DNA of 64,000 bases from positions 1,426,001 to 1,490,000 of the forward strand of contig NW_024881329.1 of assembly GCF_018691265.1 (NCBI RefSeq), given 5' to 3'. This DNA is from Tyto alba (taxonomy: Eukaryota; Chordata; Aves; Strigiformes; Tytonidae). Under the pieces are notes generated by a model. That model worked only from the letters and a program-made list of their open reading frames with translations, was not told where the DNA came from and made no database searches. Positions 1-12,412 of this stretch are shown one piece after another. The first letter of the stretch is position 1; each line of letters opens with the position of its first letter. Both the position numbers and the translations under genes were made by a program.

Positions 1-3000
1 GGTCAGATCTATAGATTTTGAGTGGATATTTGTATCTCAGGGGTGACATGGTATTTCAGTGGAGTCTCATCTGATTTCTGCATGTCAGGTTGCTTGTAGC
101 TGTTGCTGTTCCTGAGACATAGCTAAGCAGGTTGCTCTGGTGCATGTGCAAGGGTATTACTTTCTCTAGGAGCTCACTCTTGCGTGGAGGAGAGCTGTTC
201 AGATCCTTCTGCATAATGCTTCCCATGTTTCCTGTAACCTTTCAGGTGAAAAAGGGTGATCTTTTCCTTTTTTCCCCCGCTCAGCTTTGTAGAATCCACT
301 TCCTTCTACCTTGAACTGCTCTGCAGAGAGGCCTTGACTTCAGACACTGGTGCCAGGAGTACGACCCCGGGGTACTGCAGGCTGTCTCTAGTACCTCAGC
401 ACCTTGCCGAAGAGGCTGGTCTTGCTGGTTGAGAGCTGATTTTCTGGCTCATCTGCCTGCCCGTGCAGCATCCCTCCATCCAGGGTCTTTTTCTTGGCTG
501 CCTGCAGCAAGAACTCGAGATCTGCCTGCCATCTGGATGGCACTTCCCATAATAAAACGTAGCATTGATTTTTATGTTGGTTTATTGTGTCATGCTGTAA
601 ATACGTATGGCTGTACATATCTTTTGCATAACTGCAGCTGTGGCGGTGAGAATGGTGTTTTGTGGGGGTTGAGGAGACTTGGAGCTCTGCTGCTAACTTG
701 CTCTGTGAACAAAGGTGTAGGATGCTTGCTCTCTTTGAATGTAAATTTTTTTTTTAAAGTCTGATTTGAAAACTCTTAAATTGGTGTTTATTTTTTTTTT
801 TTTTTTGGTTAGGTCTCTAAATACAATTTGAAAATGGGGCCCTCTGATCGCATTCCTCTATGCTACCTATCTTCATGTTGATGATAAGTTTAGATGCGGC
901 TGCATGATGTGTTCATAGTATGCCTAGAAATTCTGCATGTGGCCTGCAACACCAGAGCGATATTTGTGTACCTTAATCCAGCTGCTGATCGGGGTTTCAG
1001 CTGTAAAGACCGGAGTGCTTCATCCCAGCTGGAGTGAGAGATGTACCGTTGGCAATGCTGTCACTCCCATTCATGGCAGAGGCTCTCCAAAGCTGGCAGA
1101 GAGCATGGGTCACTGCATGTATTACTGTGACACACACGAAAGCCAAAATGCTTGATTTGCCATTTATTAAGCTGTCTGTGTAGTGCTCTTGTTTTTCTGT
1201 TGTGCTAGGTTACATCCTGGAACGCTTGGGGAACATGTGGTGCTCATTAAATATTTCTCAATAGATCAACAACAGTTGTGAATCGGTGGAGGTCTGTGGT
1301 AACAAACAGAGGTTGCCAAATCACTAGTGTCTGACAAAAGCAAAGTGGTTGCAGGGTGGGAGCCAGCTCACCTATCCTAGTCCTCTGTATTGTCAGTCTC
1401 AAAGGTGACACCTGCTCCCCACTGTTTTGAGGTGTTGCATTTGTTTCCTCACCTCTTGGTGTCCAGTTTAGGGATGCTGGCAGATGTTAGCAGCAGCAGG
1501 GAAATCACGGGGAAGCAGAGGTCCATTTGTGCCTAGTTATGCAACCATGGGGTAAGTGCTTGATTTTAGAAAGATAACTGTGTCTGATCCTTCAAGGACC
1601 CTTGGTTGTCCTTTGTTTTAATGTGAAGCATATGGCTGTAGTGTGGAGCTGAGGGTAACAATTCAAGCCAGAGACACAGATTTCTGATGGTGACTGTGAT
1701 CTGTGTTGGCAAATAGAAAACTTCAACAACCCCTTTAAATCTTATGTTGTATGCTTTTTTCAGTTAACTTTGTAATTGGTTGCTATAGCAGAATTGATTA
1801 CTGGTGGTTTGAATACACTTGAATAGAGACTGAAATAACATATGATATTTTCATTTTAGTTTAACTTATTTTCCCTGTCCCCCTGTCTTTTGTATTTTGA
1901 ATGCAGGTTAAGAAAAGGGGGCTGGGAGGGAGATTGATTTGTCATAATGTGTCCTGCATATAACATTAACTACATTTTTAAACAGAGCCATTACTAGGTG
2001 GTTGTTTCTGGTCACTAGGAGCTTGACTTGCAAAAGACATTTTGACACTAAAAGATGCAGCTAGGCACTAGTTTAAAGAAAAGACAGGTCCTATGACATT
2101 TAGGCTTCTAGAACAAGTAGATTTCTGACTTTTCCACCTTGTTTGTAGCTGCAGAGCGGGAAAGAGAAAAACTGTCCTGATTTTTCAACTCTATTTTTCA
2201 AGTGAAGTATTGACATTTGAGGAAAATGCAAATAGGTGCACTCACTCTTCGGTACTTACTGAAAGCAGTACTTGACACTGTGCTATATTTATAAAGCTTG
2301 AGTTAACCTCAAAAGTCAAAGCTGTATTATATGTGCAACTTTAAAAAGAACCTTCTAACACTGAAATTTGGGGTGGGCATTGTTCTCTGGAGTACTCGGA
2401 AGGTTATTTGAATGTCCTAAGTAGAATATGGAAGAATTAGGTTGTAACGTAATTCCTTTTAAAAAGTCCTCTTAAATATAAAACTAGGTTTGCATTCTGA
2501 AAATAAGAATCGAATAAAGGTACTTCATGTTGCCTTAAGGAAAATAAACTGCTTTTTACTGGTCTTACAGCAAAGACCTTGTTTGTTTGTGTTTCGGTAC
2601 AAGCTTGGAGGAGAAGGAATAGCAAATGCCTCTGTCATGGCATTGCTCCAACAAGATATCTGAACTCAACATTAAAAGCCAGCGCATCAGTGCCTGTCAC
2701 TGGCACTGTTCTGCTCTTGTGCGGCCATGAGGGGAAGGCGAATTAGCTGAGGTAGGGAACGGGTTTCAGGGATGTTTTTCTGCAGTCAGCAAAGTTATGT
2801 GAGATGACAGCACTCAACTTGTTTTGCTGTATTTAAAGTTTTGAGGTACCTAGAGCTTCAAATGCTCAACACCCAAATAAGCTTGGGAGAAGCTGATTTC
2901 TATTTTTCAGGCTCTGTTAAGGTGTGTAAGGGAAAATCAAAGCCACATTGAATAAAAGGTCCTTATCAGGGATGAATATTTCCTTGTAATATACTTAGAG

Positions 3001-4639
3001 CACATCATGCACAATGGCTGTAGCACGATGTAATCTGTAAAAGTATCTTGTACTGCTCCAGTTATGTAGGTCTCTTAAAAAATTGTTTGCTTGGATCACA
3101 AAATCTTTCCTTTAACGTGCCAGTGGTGTGGTTTGGCGTTTTCTGTAATTCTGAGCTCTGAGTTGTTGGACCTGGTTATAGAAAAGTCTCTATCAGAAGG
3201 ATTTCATTTGCTCCTTTGCATAACTGATGTCTGCTAAGTAAAAATTATTTCTCCTTTTTTTCTGCATGTGTTAACTGGAGATTTTGAACCTGCCTTTTGG
3301 AGTTAGCAATGCATAGCAATAAAAAAGAGGATCGAGAGAGGCTTTGGAAAAAGACCAGGCCCTTCTTCTTGTACCAGCACACAAAGCAGCAGAATTTATT
3401 TTTAAGCCTTACTATCCAGATTGTGTTTGAAAGAAAATTTCATTCACCAGCTGCATAAAATTGTACCAAATGAATTTAATTTGCTGCTTTCAATTATCAG
3501 CGTCTTTGACTCTGTGTGTGAAAATCTAACCCCTTCATCCCTCCTCTCAGAAACGTTCCCATGCTATGGAAGTGGTGGTAGGCAGAGCTGCAGGAGGACT
3601 GATCGGACTTAGGCAGAGCTAGCACAGAGCGCAGCAAGATCCAAATCGCCCTGCAAGGTGCTGCGTGCCTTCAGCTGCTCTTGTCATGAGCAGTTTCTCT
3701 TGGCATGGAATGGATTTATATGTTAAGTTTAACAGTATGCAATCTTCCCTTAAGAGTAAGTCACTTATAATTTCCCACCTAAGATACGAGATGCAGGAAT
3801 CAGCTGGAGTAGCAGGCTCCTGCTCCAAGGAGTGTTTGGGCACTGCATAGGCCATGATGGTGCTGTGCTTGCTCTGGAGTTGTTAATGTTTTGGATTGAA
3901 TTTATAAATTACCCCTTCTGGGAGCACTTGTGAGCCCCAGCAACCTGCTCCATTGGTCATGTACGGCTCATAAACTGCAGATTAGACTTGTCAGTCATTC
4001 ATATTTCTAACAGCTTTTAACTTTTTGTCATTTGAATTGCAAGAGTGCTTATCAGGTCTGAACTGCCACATGTAGAAGGGCCAGTCTCTTCCCCGAGACA
4101 GTGTACGGTTTAAGCAGAGAAAATATGTGGAAAAGGAAGCATAACCTATTCACAGTATATGAATAAAACATGAAGAAGGGAACTAAGAAATTAGTGGTGT
4201 GATTTGCAAAGGGGCTGGGCTGGTGGGGTACTTGGCTTTGCAGCACCAGAGGGAGTTAGACAGCAAAGAGATCACAGAGTATAATTTCCATGTATCAGTA
4301 CAGATATCCCTCTTCCTTCTGGCAGCTCATGTAGGAACCTGGCAGGCACACGGTGGTCTCTGTACCACATATGATAATTAAATTATTAATGGAAGTGAAG
4401 ACCACAAAAGTTGAACCGAGATTGTGTTTTATTCAGAGCCTTCTAAAGGCTTCCTCATCTTCTGGATTAATTGAAGACCCATTTTTCTCCCATTTCACTT
4501 AAGCTTTTTTTTTGTTATTATTTTTTGGGTCTTATTTTGCATGATATTTTAAGGCCTAGGTGAAACAAAATTCTCATAATATTCCCTTTTTACCTGCCAG
4601 AAGGTCTAATTTTCTTTACAGTTCAGTTGTAAGATCTAA
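1..4639. other. Unique non-coding DNA, no gene recognised
   Basis: I see no splice-flanked open frame, RNA gene or recognisable repeat family here. Open frames are short (up to 111 codons) and overlap each other on both strands without coding-like composition. The only low-complexity parts are short T runs near 745-755 and 789-806 and a T-rich patch near 4505-4530. It could be intron or intergenic sequence. Confidence 0.6.
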
Positions 4640-4870
4640 CGTAGGAAAAATCAGTAATATTTCAAGATTATAATTATCAATTGGTATGTTTAATATTGAG
4701 TTGCAAAGGGAATTTTTTTAGCTGCATTAATGACTAATGGCACTATTAATGCTAAATGAGTCCATCGAGATCATGTTATAATCATAAATGTCAGGAATGA
4801 AACATGATTGGGCCATTAATTTACAGTTGCTACTGTGTCTAATAGTTATTGATGTTGATTAAAAAGGATG
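4640..4870. promoter_or_regulatory. AT-rich patch dense in homeodomain-type cores (candidate conserved non-coding element)
   Basis: This stretch holds many ATTA/TAAT cores within about 230 bases, including ATAATTATCAATTGG, GCATTAATGACTAATGG, CTATTAATGCTAAATGAG and GGGCCATTAATTTACAG. There is no open frame of note. Dense, non-repetitive homeodomain cores in unique AT-rich sequence are typical of vertebrate developmental enhancers. That is inference from texture: conservation cannot be seen from a single sequence, and AT-rich DNA produces such cores by chance. Confidence 0.25.
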
Positions 4871-7800
4871 CTGGTAGGCCTGGCAGGTGAAAAGCTTGAC
4901 TCACTTCTCAGATTTTTGTTAATCTGTTCAAAAATGTTTGATGAATTCCTGAAGACAGAGTTTGAGTGCACACATGAATTTTTTCGAAATCTGAAGTAGT
5001 GGCAGTGACAAAACCAAAACACAGTCTAGCACCAACTTTGAATCTGTAGTAATGCTTTGACTTAGAATTCAGATAGTAAGTTTGTAGCTTTCACTGAATA
5101 CTTATATATTCTTAAGTTTATGTTCTTGGTTTGTATCCTTTATATATTAGGGCTTGTGATTATTTTTCTTTATCATGTAAGGTGTAGGTATGTTAGCCCA
5201 GGCATAAGAGCCTGATTTGAAGTTTTATACATGTCTGTCTACTGTGTGACACTTGAAAATGTGCTTGGATTGTAGCTGCAGGAATTGTTTTTTGTAAGAA
5301 CTTAAGCTGCTTTTGCAATGTACATCTACTGCAGAAAGGGATTGTCTTGATTTCCTCTTGCCTGTGGCTGTGTTTTTCTCACTGTTTTCCTTATGCCAGA
5401 TTTTTTTTTTCTTGCAGAGTTACCAGTTTGACAGCTGATTCTGAATGCTAGTGTCAGTGTAAGAGAGGAGCCAGGCAAAGAGCAGGTAGGTGGGAGGGGA
5501 GTGGGAGCCATTGCCTTTCAACAGCATCCGACACATTGGTTAAAGTGACCATGGGACTGCCTCAGACCCAGGCTCTCCTGGCTCTGTCGGTATGCTCTTA
5601 CCTGTCCCCAAGCCCAACTGAGCTTGTTGGATGGTAGATGATTGAGTTTGTACCAGCAGACTAGTGTCCTAAACCAGCATCAGAGACAGTGTAAGTAATC
5701 AGTGTGGGTGATCTATTCGGAGGCTGAACCTTGAGCCAGTGTGAATACATCAATCTATCCTTATTTTCTGATCTTCAGAATGATGAGAACCCGTGTCTCA
5801 TAGGTGAGAAAACGGGCAGTAAAGACTAAGATGTACAAAAATCATAGCTTGTGGCTGAGGCATGTATAAACTAACACATGCATGTTAAAGGAGGACAGAT
5901 ACAGTGCCTTCTGTGAAGGAGTCGTGTTCTTCCTTGATACTGATCTTCTATGCAGGACCTGTAATAAAAAAGAGATTACAATAATGTGTGTACAAGTATA
6001 CCCATGAACGTGCACACTATCACTTCCCATTTCCACACTGTTGTTCCTGCTTTCTTCACTGCTATTTGAAATCACTGAAGTAGTATAGAGTGAGGACTGG
6101 TCTGTGTTAGAAGTTGGTCTCATTGAAGCATGTTGTACCCCACGTACAGAACAGAGATGTCCTGTTACCCAGTGAATGTCTTTAATTGCTGGGCTTGCAG
6201 AACTTTGCTTCTCCTGCGGTGAAAGTTTTGTTCAGCCGAGAACCTCTCTGGTACTCCTACACAGGGCTATTTCTGCTTGGAAGAAGGTGCTGATGACTAG
6301 TGTAACAGGCTTGGAAAATGTGCCTTGATGCATCTAAAGGGGGAGCAAAGCTGCAGCTGCATGGATATTGTCACAGAATCAGCCTGGCCGCCTTGTGAGC
6401 TGGTCCAAAGTCTCCTTAGCTTTGATAGGCATTAGAGGATAGATGTTATCCTTGGTGTGTGCTCCTGTAATCTCTGTGTATTCAACAGAAAAATGTCACT
6501 TGGTGGCTATGCAGTATAATGTGTGCCTGATGCTGTCTGCAGGGCTTTCAGATATATTTATAATGCAAGGGGGATCAGCGGAGCCACCCACACAACTGAA
6601 ATGTTTTCAGGAGATAAAGGCTATTAAACTGCTTGAAAAGACAAGCTGGGTCTCTGGAGGGTGAAAAGCCAATTTTGACCTTACAGAAACTTTACTTGCT
6701 GGTCTTGCAAAGGAAGTGTTAGTAGAAGAGAGAGATAAGTCCATAGTGGAATTACTTTCTGCCTTACAAAATGTGCCCAGTAGTGAGATCCACAGAAGTT
6801 GCGTGCCACTTAAAAAGAAAATGGGAACCAGAGGGTAAAGCATGCTTGCTTCTCTTCCCCAGTGGCCACTCCTTTTCTGGAATCCAGCTCTTCATATCCA
6901 TGCTGTTTAGCATTCCCTTGCCTGGCAGTGGGACCATCCCGCAATATGTGACAGTGATTACATCTGTGATTGAGGGGGAGGGCGAATACTTTACTGAATA
7001 GCTTACAACATTTACTATCCCTGTTAGAGTAGTATAAATGTACTGCTCCGATTTTCTCTGGTAGGAATGCAAACTATACCAGTATTGGGCATTCTTATTC
7101 TGGGATAACTCCAGTGCCTATGAACTGGAAAGTTTTTTCAGGAAAATGTTATTTTTCAGTAGCTGGACTGGTTCTGTCGGTGCAAAATTACTACTTGATT
7201 AAACATTGCTTATTTCTTATCTAAAGGAAAGTACTGCAGCTTATTTGCTCTTGTTAAGCTAGTATCTTTATTTAAACATTGATGCTTTTCTGAAAGGGCT
7301 ATTTCTTGCATCCATTGCAACCCCTTTTGTTTCATTCCTGTGACTTTCCTTATTAAAGAGACGAGACTCTTTTGTGTGCCTTTACTGGCACAGTGGTTGG
7401 ATGGGTGCAGCTGATAGGGTGAGGGAAGTGTTTGTTCAGAAAATATTCTAGTTACTCAATAAATTGGCCAAAACAATGCTTGCTTTTGTATTAATTCCCT
7501 GGCAGATACTGCTGACCAATGTAAATATTGTTCAATTTAGCAAGTGAGAGGTGAGAGGAACTTGCTGAATTTGTTTTTGATGTTCTCTCTCTGTCTCTGC
7601 TCTGGCTTCTAAACTGGAGTTGTTGGCATGAGGGTAGGACTGAAGCATGTGAACTGTCTCCAGCTAGTGACTCAGGGGGTGTGTCTGTGGAGTGCTACTC
7701 TAACAAAGCGTCTAAAAAAGGGAAAGACTATGAAGAAGCACATTATGTTTTTTTACATGGTACAGTAGACACTAACTGGGAGGTTATGGATGTTGTCCTC

Positions 7801-9032
7801 AAGTTTGGTAATTTGCTAACTTCATTCCCGTTTCAAAAGTGCCCGTCACGTTCTCTGTAGAAGCTGATGGGTAATCATGGCCAGCTAGAGTTGTTGAGAG
7901 GCTCCTGGGCATGGAGATGAAGAATGTACTGCGCTGCCTGGCCAGATCAGAATAGAGAGTGGAGTGGCTTTTGCAGAATGTAGTGAAGGCATGACTGGTA
8001 AAGCAGATTCCTTAAACTTGTCTTTCTTGAAGGTGCAGGAATGAAGGAATCTGAGCTGAATTAGAATCACTTCCTCTTTCTTACAATATGCCACCTTGCA
8101 ACTGTAGCTTTATAGCAGGGGGATTTATTCCTTGAGAGTATCTCTTGCTGCCACAGTGGGGATTAGGGTGTGAAGGCACGAACCATTGTGCTGATTTTGT
8201 GAAGTTTCTTTTGTGCTATGAGAGCACAAGATAGGAAGAGCTGTCCTGAGCTGTCGAGAGCAGCCTCGTGCTGCGTTCCATCAGCATTATAACAAAGTGG
8301 CAGTGGGCTTCAGTCTCCTGTTCTTTTCTTGCTTGCTTGATTCTTCTGCTCAAGTAGGTAGCAGCTCTGGGCTTCCTTCAGGTGCTTCCGTAAGGGGATA
8401 AACGCAGGGTTTTCTCAGGTTATTTTGCTTTATTCTTTTCCCACTTGCCCACTCCCAGCCCTTCTCCTTGGTTGGTTGGTTTTTCCTTCTCCCCAGGACC
8501 TGTAGACTGTTAGCTTATTTTATCTTGCAGACACAAGTGAAGGAATTTCCAAGAGGAATTGGTCTGCAGGAATTATTTTTGCTGGTTCTCTTTCTTATAC
8601 GTGCCTAAGGTTCCATGTATTGATATACATTCAAACCCATTAATTCACAAAGCAAAAAGTCAGGCAGATGAGTCTGGGACTCCACTGGGGTGTTTTTGTG
8701 AGGGAATTTTGCAGAGAACTGTTACCGTCCGTATGAACAGGACATACCTCATTTGTTGCAGATAGAGCTGTAAATGTTTATGCGTGTGACATTTACCGGT
8801 GCATTCAAGTCATGGAGTGCATGAAAACATGATCACTTCTCAGGTGGGAGAGAATGAGAGATGAATGTCTGTCTGCAGCCAAAGTTCTTCCTGACCTCTC
8901 ATGCTAAGAAACGACTGGACACTTTGCTCTTGAAAGGGAGGATGTTATTGGAATCAATCTAATGAGTGGAGATGTAAGAGTTCTGTTCTTACTTTTGCCA
9001 TAAACTTATTTAGGTGATCATGAGCAAGATCA
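4871..9032. other. Unique non-coding DNA, no gene recognised
   Basis: No gene or repeat family is recognisable. At 5402-5417 a T-rich tract followed by TTGCAG resembles a splice acceptor, but all three downstream frames close within a few codons. A short stretch near 5790-5830 faintly resembles an antisense MIR tail and is too short to call. Confidence 0.55.
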
Positions 9033-9054
9033 TTAGGAAGAAAGGAGGGGGGAG
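9033..9054 (+). other. Purine-rich tract directly upstream of an LTR (polypurine-tract-like)
   Basis: An almost pure A/G run (TTAGGAAGAAAGGAGGGGGG) ends one or two bases before a TGTG that can serve as the 5' end of the LTR at 9056. In retroviruses the polypurine tract that primes plus-strand synthesis sits exactly there, just 5' of the 3' LTR. This suggests the LTR is the 3' LTR of a mostly lost provirus and not a clean solo LTR. The tract alone could also be chance low complexity. Confidence 0.35.
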
Positions 9055-9055
9055 T

Positions 9056-9786
9056 TGTGCCGGATCAGAGATCCCCTGTAACCTGTGGTGAGATGACCAG
9101 GTGCTGCCCCACCCCGTGAAGGTCTGCGGTGGAGCAGACACTGATTTATGGCCTGGGAGGGGCCCCACGTGGTCAACTAAGGTGGCTATGCCCAAAACCA
9201 GCCGGGACCCTGTGGGAAGCAGCAGCCCCCGCTGTTGTAGTTCAGCGCTGCGAGGACTGCAGCACGCGGGGGTGTCCCATGCTGGAGCAGCTCAGGAAGG
9301 GCTGCAGCCTGTGGGAGGGAATCCAGTTGGAGAAAGTTTGTGGAGGACTGTCTGCTGTGAGAGGGGGACCATGCTGGAGCAGGGGGAAGAAGTTCCCCCG
9401 TCTGAAGATGGAAGAAGTGGCAGCACTGACTGCACCCCCCATTCCCTGCCCCTGTGCTGCTGGGGGAGGAGGTAGAGATATCGGGAGCAGAGCTGAGCCC
9501 GGGAAGAAGGGAGGGGTGGGGGGAAGGTGTTCTCAAGATGTGATAATGCTTCTCACTGTCCTACTCTGTTAAGTCTTGTTGTTGTTAGTGTCTGTAATAA
9601 ATATATCTTCTTTTTTTCTTCCCCAAACGAGTCTGTCTTTTGCCTGTGACCATAATGGGTGGTTTATCCCTCCCTGTCCTACCTTGAATCCCAAGCCTGG
9701 CTTATTTTCTCCTTCTCAGCGCTTGGGAGAGGGGGGAATGAACGGTTGTGTGGTGCTCAGTTGCCCTCTGAGCTCAAACCATGACA
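9056..9786 (+). mobile_element. Avian endogenous retrovirus LTR with internal ~45-base repeats
   Basis: The segment runs from TGTGCCGGATCA to ...CTCAAACCATGACA, so it has TG...CA ends. It contains degenerate repeats of a GCTGGAGCAG... unit of about 45 bases (near 9279, 9325 and 9370, with a related piece near 9128), a pattern known from a widespread avian LTR family. A polyadenylation signal AATAAA lies at 9596-9601, followed by a T/C-rich stretch and GAGTCTGTCTTTTGCCTGTGACC, the usual R/U5-side order. The 3' end is clear and the 5' boundary is inferred. No target-site duplication is evident. Short open frames over 9101-9572 are the LTR repeats read as protein, not genes. Confidence 0.7.
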
Positions 9787-10587
9787 CCAGAAAACCTATA
9801 AATGAGGTAAATTGTTTTTCTTTTCTCCCAACCTCATCTGTTTAAATTGTGATGTCTGTGAGGCAGGGACAGCACACGTTATATAAATGTATAGGAGGTG
9901 AAAGGGCTGAAGCTATCCTGTCCTTTCTGCTCCCTTCTTTTGCAGTAAGTACAGCAGCAAGGGTGTGGGAGAGACTGGAAAATGCAGAGGCAGAGTGACA
10001 CTTTGAAGACTGTAAATAGGTATTAGAGTGGCATAATAAAATATCTTTAAATATTTAGAATTTGAGAGATTTAAAAGTGTGGGAAAACTTTTTTTTTGTT
10101 TCCTCATGAATTCAGGCTATGCCTTTATTCATGTGCCTTTTAAAATTGAGAGAAATGCAACATGATAAAGGCAGAAAGGAGAACCGTGTAGTTCATGGAG
10201 GAGGGAGGGAGGATGTCGTGCTTTGGGGATGATGAGGAGAGGAGAGTGTTTTTAAGTCAACTTTTACTGGAAGCAGTACATGTGAATTGGCGTTAGCGAA
10301 ACCTTTACACTGTGTGCGTCACTGCTTCGTAAATGCTGGCAAGTAACACTTATAGACTGCTGGACTCTGTACAGGGTGCTGATCTATAGATGTTTTTTTC
10401 CTAGTAAAGGACATATCAAATGGTAGCTGTATTTAAAGGCATAGAAAAGCTTTCTGAAAAGCTACACACAGCAGCTGTCATAATTTCCTGCAATATCTTG
10501 CTGTTTAGGATAGCTAATGAATGTGTCAGTTCCTTGGATATGTTGAGCCAGGTTATCAGTTAGTATAGACCTGGCTTCATGGAATTT
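9787..10587. other. Unique non-coding DNA between LTR and CR1
   Basis: No gene, splice-flanked frame or repeat family is recognised. Composition is AT-leaning with a purine-rich patch around 10190-10250. Confidence 0.55.
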
Positions 10588-10601
10588 GGGGGGGGGGGGG
10601 G
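10588..10601 (+). repeat. G14 homopolymer
   Basis: Fourteen consecutive G. It could form a G-quadruplex and is a likely site of length error in assembly. Confidence 0.95.
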
Positions 10602-10777
10602 TTTCCATGCCTTTCACCCCACCTGAGAACCTCTGTCCCAGGGAGCGTGGCAGGGCTGTGAAGGGCTGAGGGGAAGCTTGAGGTCTGTGGTAGCTTTGTT
10701 CATGTGTTGGACTGGCACAGATGAATCTTGAGGGCAATCTGTGCTTTCTTTGCTGAGAAGGAAGATGGCTTCCAAGT

Positions 10778-11144
10778 TCATAGAGTCATAGAATGGTTTG
10801 GGTTGGAAGGGACCATAGGGGGGTTGGAACTGGATTATCTTCGCCCTGGGCAGGGACCCCTTCCCCCAGCCCAGGGGGCTCCCAGCCCCGTCCAACCTGG
10901 CCTTGAACCCTTCCAGGGAGGGGGCACCCACAGCTGCTCTGGGCACCCTGGGCCAGCTCCTCACCCCCTGCACAGGGAAGGATTTCATCCTTGTATCTAT
11001 TCTAAATCTACCTTCTTTCAGTTGAAAACTATTACCCCTTGTCCTATCAACTACCTTCCCTGATACAGAGTCCCTCCCCATCTTTCCACAGTGCTGGAAG
11101 GCTGCTATAAGGTCTCCCTGGAGCCTTCTCTTCTCCAAGCTGAA
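10778..11144 (-). mobile_element. CR1 retrotransposon, 5'-truncated 3' tail (minus strand)
   Basis: On the plus strand the element opens with TCATAGAATGGTTTGGGTTGGAA, the reverse complement of the conserved CR1 3' end. It continues through the usual 3'-region sequence (dominated by the GGGCACCCTGGGCCAG-type segment) to AGCCTTCTCTTCTCCAAGCTGAA, the complement of the codons for FSLEKRRL in ORF2. Read on the minus strand it keeps the last part of ORF2 (EKRRLQGDLIAAFQ, then RTRGNSFQLKEGRFR) followed by the 3' UTR, with frameshifts and substitutions. About 370 bases remain of a several-kilobase element, typical of truncation during target-primed reverse transcription. It is not functional. Confidence 0.93.
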
Positions 11145-12407
11145 GTTGTTTGAGTCTCATCCTCTTTTCCCACATTCTTCCTCCTCACCCTCTCCCAGTA
11201 GTTGGATTTCCTTCTGGGTGGAGGGATGCAGGGAGGACACAGCTATGTGTGTGTTTGTGTGGTGAAGAAATCTCACCAGTTTCTTCTATCAGGAATTGTC
11301 ATTTAATTATAGGTGTCTTAGTTGTATTTGCAGGGAAGCAGATGTCTGTGGGAACAGGTAATGACTGGTACAAGTCACCTACATTGAGAGATTAAGGTAC
11401 AGAAAGGAGATAGTGTGGAACTCCTGGCTGGATTTGTGTTGACTGGCGATGAAATTGTGTACCTGGCTTAGTGTTGGGAATATTGTGGCATTGGCATATC
11501 ACAGAATGCATGGACCAGGTACAAGAAACAACTGGTATTTCTAAGTTTGGGTGTTGTTTCTTAAGCCTTTCTCCTGCTTTGTGGAACATGAGCAACTTCT
11601 ATCAGTTTATACTTCACAGCCTGCCCATAATGAGGAATTACTTTCTTCCAGCCAGTTCTAGACTTTGCTTGACCTTCTGTGGCTGACTTTCAGCTCTTGT
11701 TCCCATCCAGCTGTGAGGTATCATCCCTCTGCCTTGTCCTCCTATGGACTGCCTAATCTTAAAGCAGACCAGAAGCGAGAGGATGTTATGTTTATACCAG
11801 GAGTTTACTTATATCTTAAGTGATACAAAGTTTTGATACTGCCATAGAATATTTCTTATGTGTAGTCTCACTGTAGGTAGCAACAGCGGCATTTTTCTTA
11901 GTTGAAAATTAAATATGTGCACTGGTTGACCATCTGCTCAGGGCAGGGACCAGCTAACTCATGGACTTGAGACAACCCCAGTGCATCAGTGATGCTTACA
12001 GCACTGTATGAGCAGGTATTTCTGTAAGGGGGCTGCTTGCTTTTGGGTTCTGGATTGAGAGGCATTTTGTCTTCATTAGAGTGGTGTGTGCTGGTTGTAA
12101 TGGATGGGCATCAGCCAAGCATCGTGCTTGCACTAGCTGTACAAAGTGGGTAACGACATACATATGAAGTACAAACTAGTGAGCGGTTTTAGACTGTGCC
12201 AGGCTGAAGATGAGGCAGATGAGCAAAGGTAGAAACTGCTGGGGAGAGGTAAAGAAAGACATTATAGTTGTTACTGACTTGTGGGCCTGGTGTGGTTCTA
12301 ACAAGAAGTACGCTGGTTAGCCCTAATGCTGTTAGAATATCAGTGGCCAGTGAACAGCTGTTATCCCTGCAAGTTTAATCTCCACCTCTAGCATTTAATC
12401 TACTTGA
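11145..12407. other. Unique non-coding DNA
   Basis: No gene or repeat family is recognised. Open frames are under 85 codons and overlap on both strands. Confidence 0.55.
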
Positions 12408-12412
12408 CCAAC
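12408..12412. repeat. Target-site duplication, left copy (CCAAC)
   Basis: CCAAC here and CCAAC at 12957-12961 flank the LTR directly. The match extends two more bases (GACCAAC), but the extra GA on the right can be read as the mutated terminal CA of the LTR. Confidence 0.75.

Noticed and set aside
5326..5480. T-rich tract plus TTGCAG near 5402-5417 as a splice acceptor of a coding exon
   Set aside because: All three frames downstream hit stops within about a dozen codons, and no convincing donor follows.
5775..5835. Antisense MIR fragment (CTCATAGGTGAGAAAACGGGCAG)
   Set aside because: Only about 25 bases resemble the family, too short to call.
6371..6392. TCACAGAATCAGCCTGG as a CR1 3' end
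   Set aside because: No following CR1 3' sequence; a short chance match.
9101..9572. Overlapping 124- and 147-codon plus-strand frames and a 116-codon minus-strand frame
   Set aside because: They lie inside the ERV LTR and arise from its GC-rich internal repeats.
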